From NCBI GenBank assembly GCA_030841195.1, contig JAVEDA010000184.1, forward strand, positions 1 through 5,002: a stretch of 5,002 nucleotides of DNA, read 5' to 3'. The position numbers and the translations under genes are program-made. Position 1 is the first letter of the stretch, and every line of letters starts with the position of its first letter. Positions 3,709 through 5,002 of the stretch are shown in pieces. Origin of the DNA: Actinomycetota bacterium (GTDB lineage: Bacteria > Actinomycetota > Actinomycetes > JACCUZ01). Under the pieces are notes generated by a model that was not told where the DNA came from, did not search any database, and saw only the letters and a list, made by a program, of their open reading frames with translations.

Positions 3709-5002
3709 TGGGGGGTGCCTCCGGCCGTGACGAGGGCGACGGCGTGCCGGGCGGCGGCCGCGTTGGAGAGGAAGACCGAGGCGCCGGCCTCGTGCAAGGC
3801 CTCGGCCTGCCGGCGCGGGTCCTGCGGCTCGTCCCGGGTGGCGCACAGCGACACGACCACCGCGAGCTCCCGGCCACCGTCGCGGGCGGTGGCGACGGCC
3901 GTGGCGATCGCCGGGGCGAGCTCGGCGGCCGGGTCCGGGTGGGCGCCGTGCCCGAGCACCACGTCGAGCAGGACCACGCTGCAGCGCGGGTCCGCGGCCT
4001 CGACCGCGATCCGGTCGACCCGGCTGCGCTGGTCGATCATCGGGTGCGCGCGGCCCTGGGTCAGGGCGTCGTCGCCGAAGTCGAGCATCAGGTGCCCGTC
4101 GGCCCGCAGGTCCGCCCCGACAGCCCACTCGGGGCGCAGCGGGATGTTGGACCGGATGTCGCCGAGCTCGGCCGCCGCGATCAGCATCGCCTCGTCGCAG
4201 AGGGTGCCGCCGGCGAACAGCCCGCGCAGCGCGCCGCCCGGCGACGGTGCCGGCTGGTCGGCCCAGGACCACGGCTCCGCCCAGCTGCCGCCCACCGCAT
4301 CGACGGCCTGGCGGGCAACGTCGGTCAGGTCGCTGGTCTGGCCCTCGCCCGGCCCGAGCAGGGCGAGCAGCACCGGCGTGGCCAGCGACCCGGCGTACGC
4401 CGTGATCTCGGCCGCAACAGCGGGGTCGGGCGGCTTGGAGACCAGCACGATCAGCTCGGTGGCCGGGTCGTCGTCGAGCAGGGCCAGCGCCGCGCGGGTG
4501 GAGCGGCCGCGGACGGCCGCGGACAGGTCGCGGCCACCGACGCCGAGGCAGTGGCTCACGCCGACGTCCCGGGTGTCGAGCATGCACATGACCTGCTGGG
4601 CGCCGGTCCCGCTCGCGGCCACCAGCCCGACCGGGCCGGGGCGCACCGCGTTGGCGAAGCCGAGCCCGACGCCCCCGACCACCGCGGTCCCGCAGTCGGG
4701 GCCCATCACCAGCAGGTCGCGGGCCGCGGCCTCGTCCTTGAGCCGCACCTCGGCCTCGACCGGCACGTTGTCGCTGAAGACCAGCACCGACAGGCCCGCG
4801 CCGAGCGCGTCCATGGCCTCGGTGAACGCGTGCGGGCCGGGGACCGAGACGAGGGCGAGGTCCGCTCCGCCGGTACGCCGGGCGGCTGAGGCCACGGTGC
4901 GCGGCGCGGGTCCGGCGCCACCCAGCCCGTCCCCGCCGGCCGAGCCGGCCGAAGCCGCGGTGAGGGCCTGCTCCAGCGCGACCAGAGCCCGGTCCGCGGC
5001 GT
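3705..5002 (-). CDS. fdrA: FdrA (AllF-like), succinyl-CoA-synthetase-fold subunit, N-terminus beyond window
   Basis: 431 residues are visible, with frame open to the right edge (last full codon at 5000-4998). Numbered from the first visible residue, matches to E. coli FdrA include ADLALVSVPG (46-55), FSDNVPVEAEVRLK (75-88), LLVMGPDCGT (96-105), VAASGTGAQQ (127-136), GVGGRDLS (153-160), VSKPPDP (187-193), RGLFAGGTLCDEA (259-271), LDFGDDAL (306-313), GRAHPMID (316-323) and LLDVVLGHGAHPDPA (344-358). The family has the CoA-binding/ligase fold of succinyl-CoA synthetase and is often named acyl-CoA synthetase, but in E. coli FdrA with YlbE and YlbF is assigned as oxamate carbamoyltransferase. This role is inferred here. 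The GTG at 4895 is not a credible start: coding continues upstream as AADRALVALEQALTAA and then a Gly/Ala-rich linker, consistent with the end of the missing N-terminal domain. The protein stops about where I recall the last C-terminal module of E. coli FdrA beginning; a related module opens the next gene. It lies upstream of DUF1116 in one operon. Confidence 0.93.
   Translation of the reverse strand, partial: AADRALVALEQALTAASAGSAGGDGLGGAGPAPRTVASAARRTGGADLALVSVPGPHAFTEAMDALGAGLSVLVFSDNVPVEAEVRLKDEAAARDLLVMGPDCGTAVVGGVGLGFANAVRPGPVGLVAASGTGAQQVMCMLDTRDVGVSHCLGVGGRDLSAAVRGRSTRAALALLDDDPATELIVLVSKPPDPAVAAEITAYAGSLATPVLLALLGPGEGQTSDLTDVARQAVDAVGGSWAEPWSWADQPAPSPGGALRGLFAGGTLCDEAMLIAAAELGDIRSNIPLRPEWAVGADLRADGHLMLDFGDDALTQGRAHPMIDQRSRVDRIAVEAADPRCSVVLLDVVLGHGAHPDPAAELAPAIATAVATARDGGRELAVVVSLCATRDEPQDPRRQAEALHEAGASVFLSNAAAARHAVALVTAGGTPQ
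3718..3722 (-). promoter_or_regulatory. Shine-Dalgarno GGAGG for the micro-ORF
   Basis: On the minus strand GGAGG lies in the codons for Gly-Gly near the end of fdrA. It is followed by nine bases (CACCCCCCA) and then the micro-ORF ATG at 3708. It is the best ribosome-binding site at the fdrA/DUF1116 junction. Confidence 0.45.

Noticed and set aside
3629..3877. N-terminal extension of the DUF1116 protein to 3877
   Set aside because: It would overlap fdrA by 173 bases. The 83 extra residues are Pro/Arg/Ser-rich shadow of fdrA, and family similarity begins after the ATG at 3628.
3075..4889. 604-codon open frame on the plus strand
   Set aside because: It lies antisense to fdrA and DUF1116, both well supported by homology. 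The translation is Arg/Gly/Ala-rich with no motif, as expected for a shadow frame in GC-rich DNA.
4893..4895. GTG as the start of FdrA
   Set aside because: The frame continues open to the window edge with protein-like sequence, and FdrA homologues have a further N-terminal domain before this point.
3705..5002. Annotation as succinate-CoA ligase alpha subunit
   Set aside because: The fold is shared, but the motif pattern (SDNVPVEAEV, GPDCGT, GRAHPMID) is that of FdrA, and a DUF1116 partner follows instead of a ligase beta subunit.

Overview
The window is a GC-rich stretch with strongly GC-biased third codon positions, GTG starts and one apparently leaderless gene. This points to an actinobacterium, possibly near the Frankiales/Geodermatophilales, though the lineage is only an impression. 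No rRNA, tRNA, CRISPR array, transposase or phage gene was seen.

Left part (1-1811). The first gene runs in from outside the window and encodes a MocA/MobA-like nucleotidyltransferase (molybdenum cofactor cytidylyltransferase type), missing only a few N-terminal residues. A 168-base intergenic region follows. It holds two copies of a 25-base imperfect direct repeat, a hairpin lying across the first gene's stop codon, a G-rich tandem repeat and a probable leaderless promoter. That promoter serves a compact PP2C-type Ser/Thr phosphatase (736-1377). Converging on it with an 8-base gap is a small Sec-exported protein of unknown function (1386-1811, minus strand) with two cysteines in the mature part.

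Middle (1812-2209). There is no intact gene here. The region carries adjacent GGTG/CACC palindromes that look like operators. It also has a good Shine-Dalgarno plus GTG start at 1961, leading into a short reading frame that seems to survive only with two compensating frameshifts (probable pseudogene). A GC-rich hairpin at 2169-2191 could terminate the minus-strand operon.

Right part (2210-5002, minus strand). A two-gene operon encodes FdrA (its N-terminus lies beyond the right edge) followed by a DUF1116 protein (YlbE/AllG family). In E. coli the FdrA-YlbE-YlbF set has been assigned as the oxamate carbamoyltransferase (AllFGH) of anaerobic allantoin/purine breakdown. The natural inference is a carbamoyl-transfer enzyme for oxamate or a related carbamoyl compound. 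The third subunit (DUF2877) is not in the window and cannot lie directly downstream.

Two things stand out in this operon. A small module that I recall at the C-terminus of E. coli FdrA is instead at the N-terminus of the DUF1116 protein. In the 76-base gap between the two genes, a 27-codon ORF with its own Shine-Dalgarno joins both neighbours through ATGA stop/start overlaps.

The molybdenum-cofactor gene and the FdrA operon could both serve purine catabolism (xanthine dehydrogenase, then allantoin, then oxamate). The genes between them show no such link, so this is only a hypothesis. I see no convincing wholly new multi-gene system. The best leads are the relocated domain, the coupled micro-ORF, the direct repeats and the decayed reading frame.
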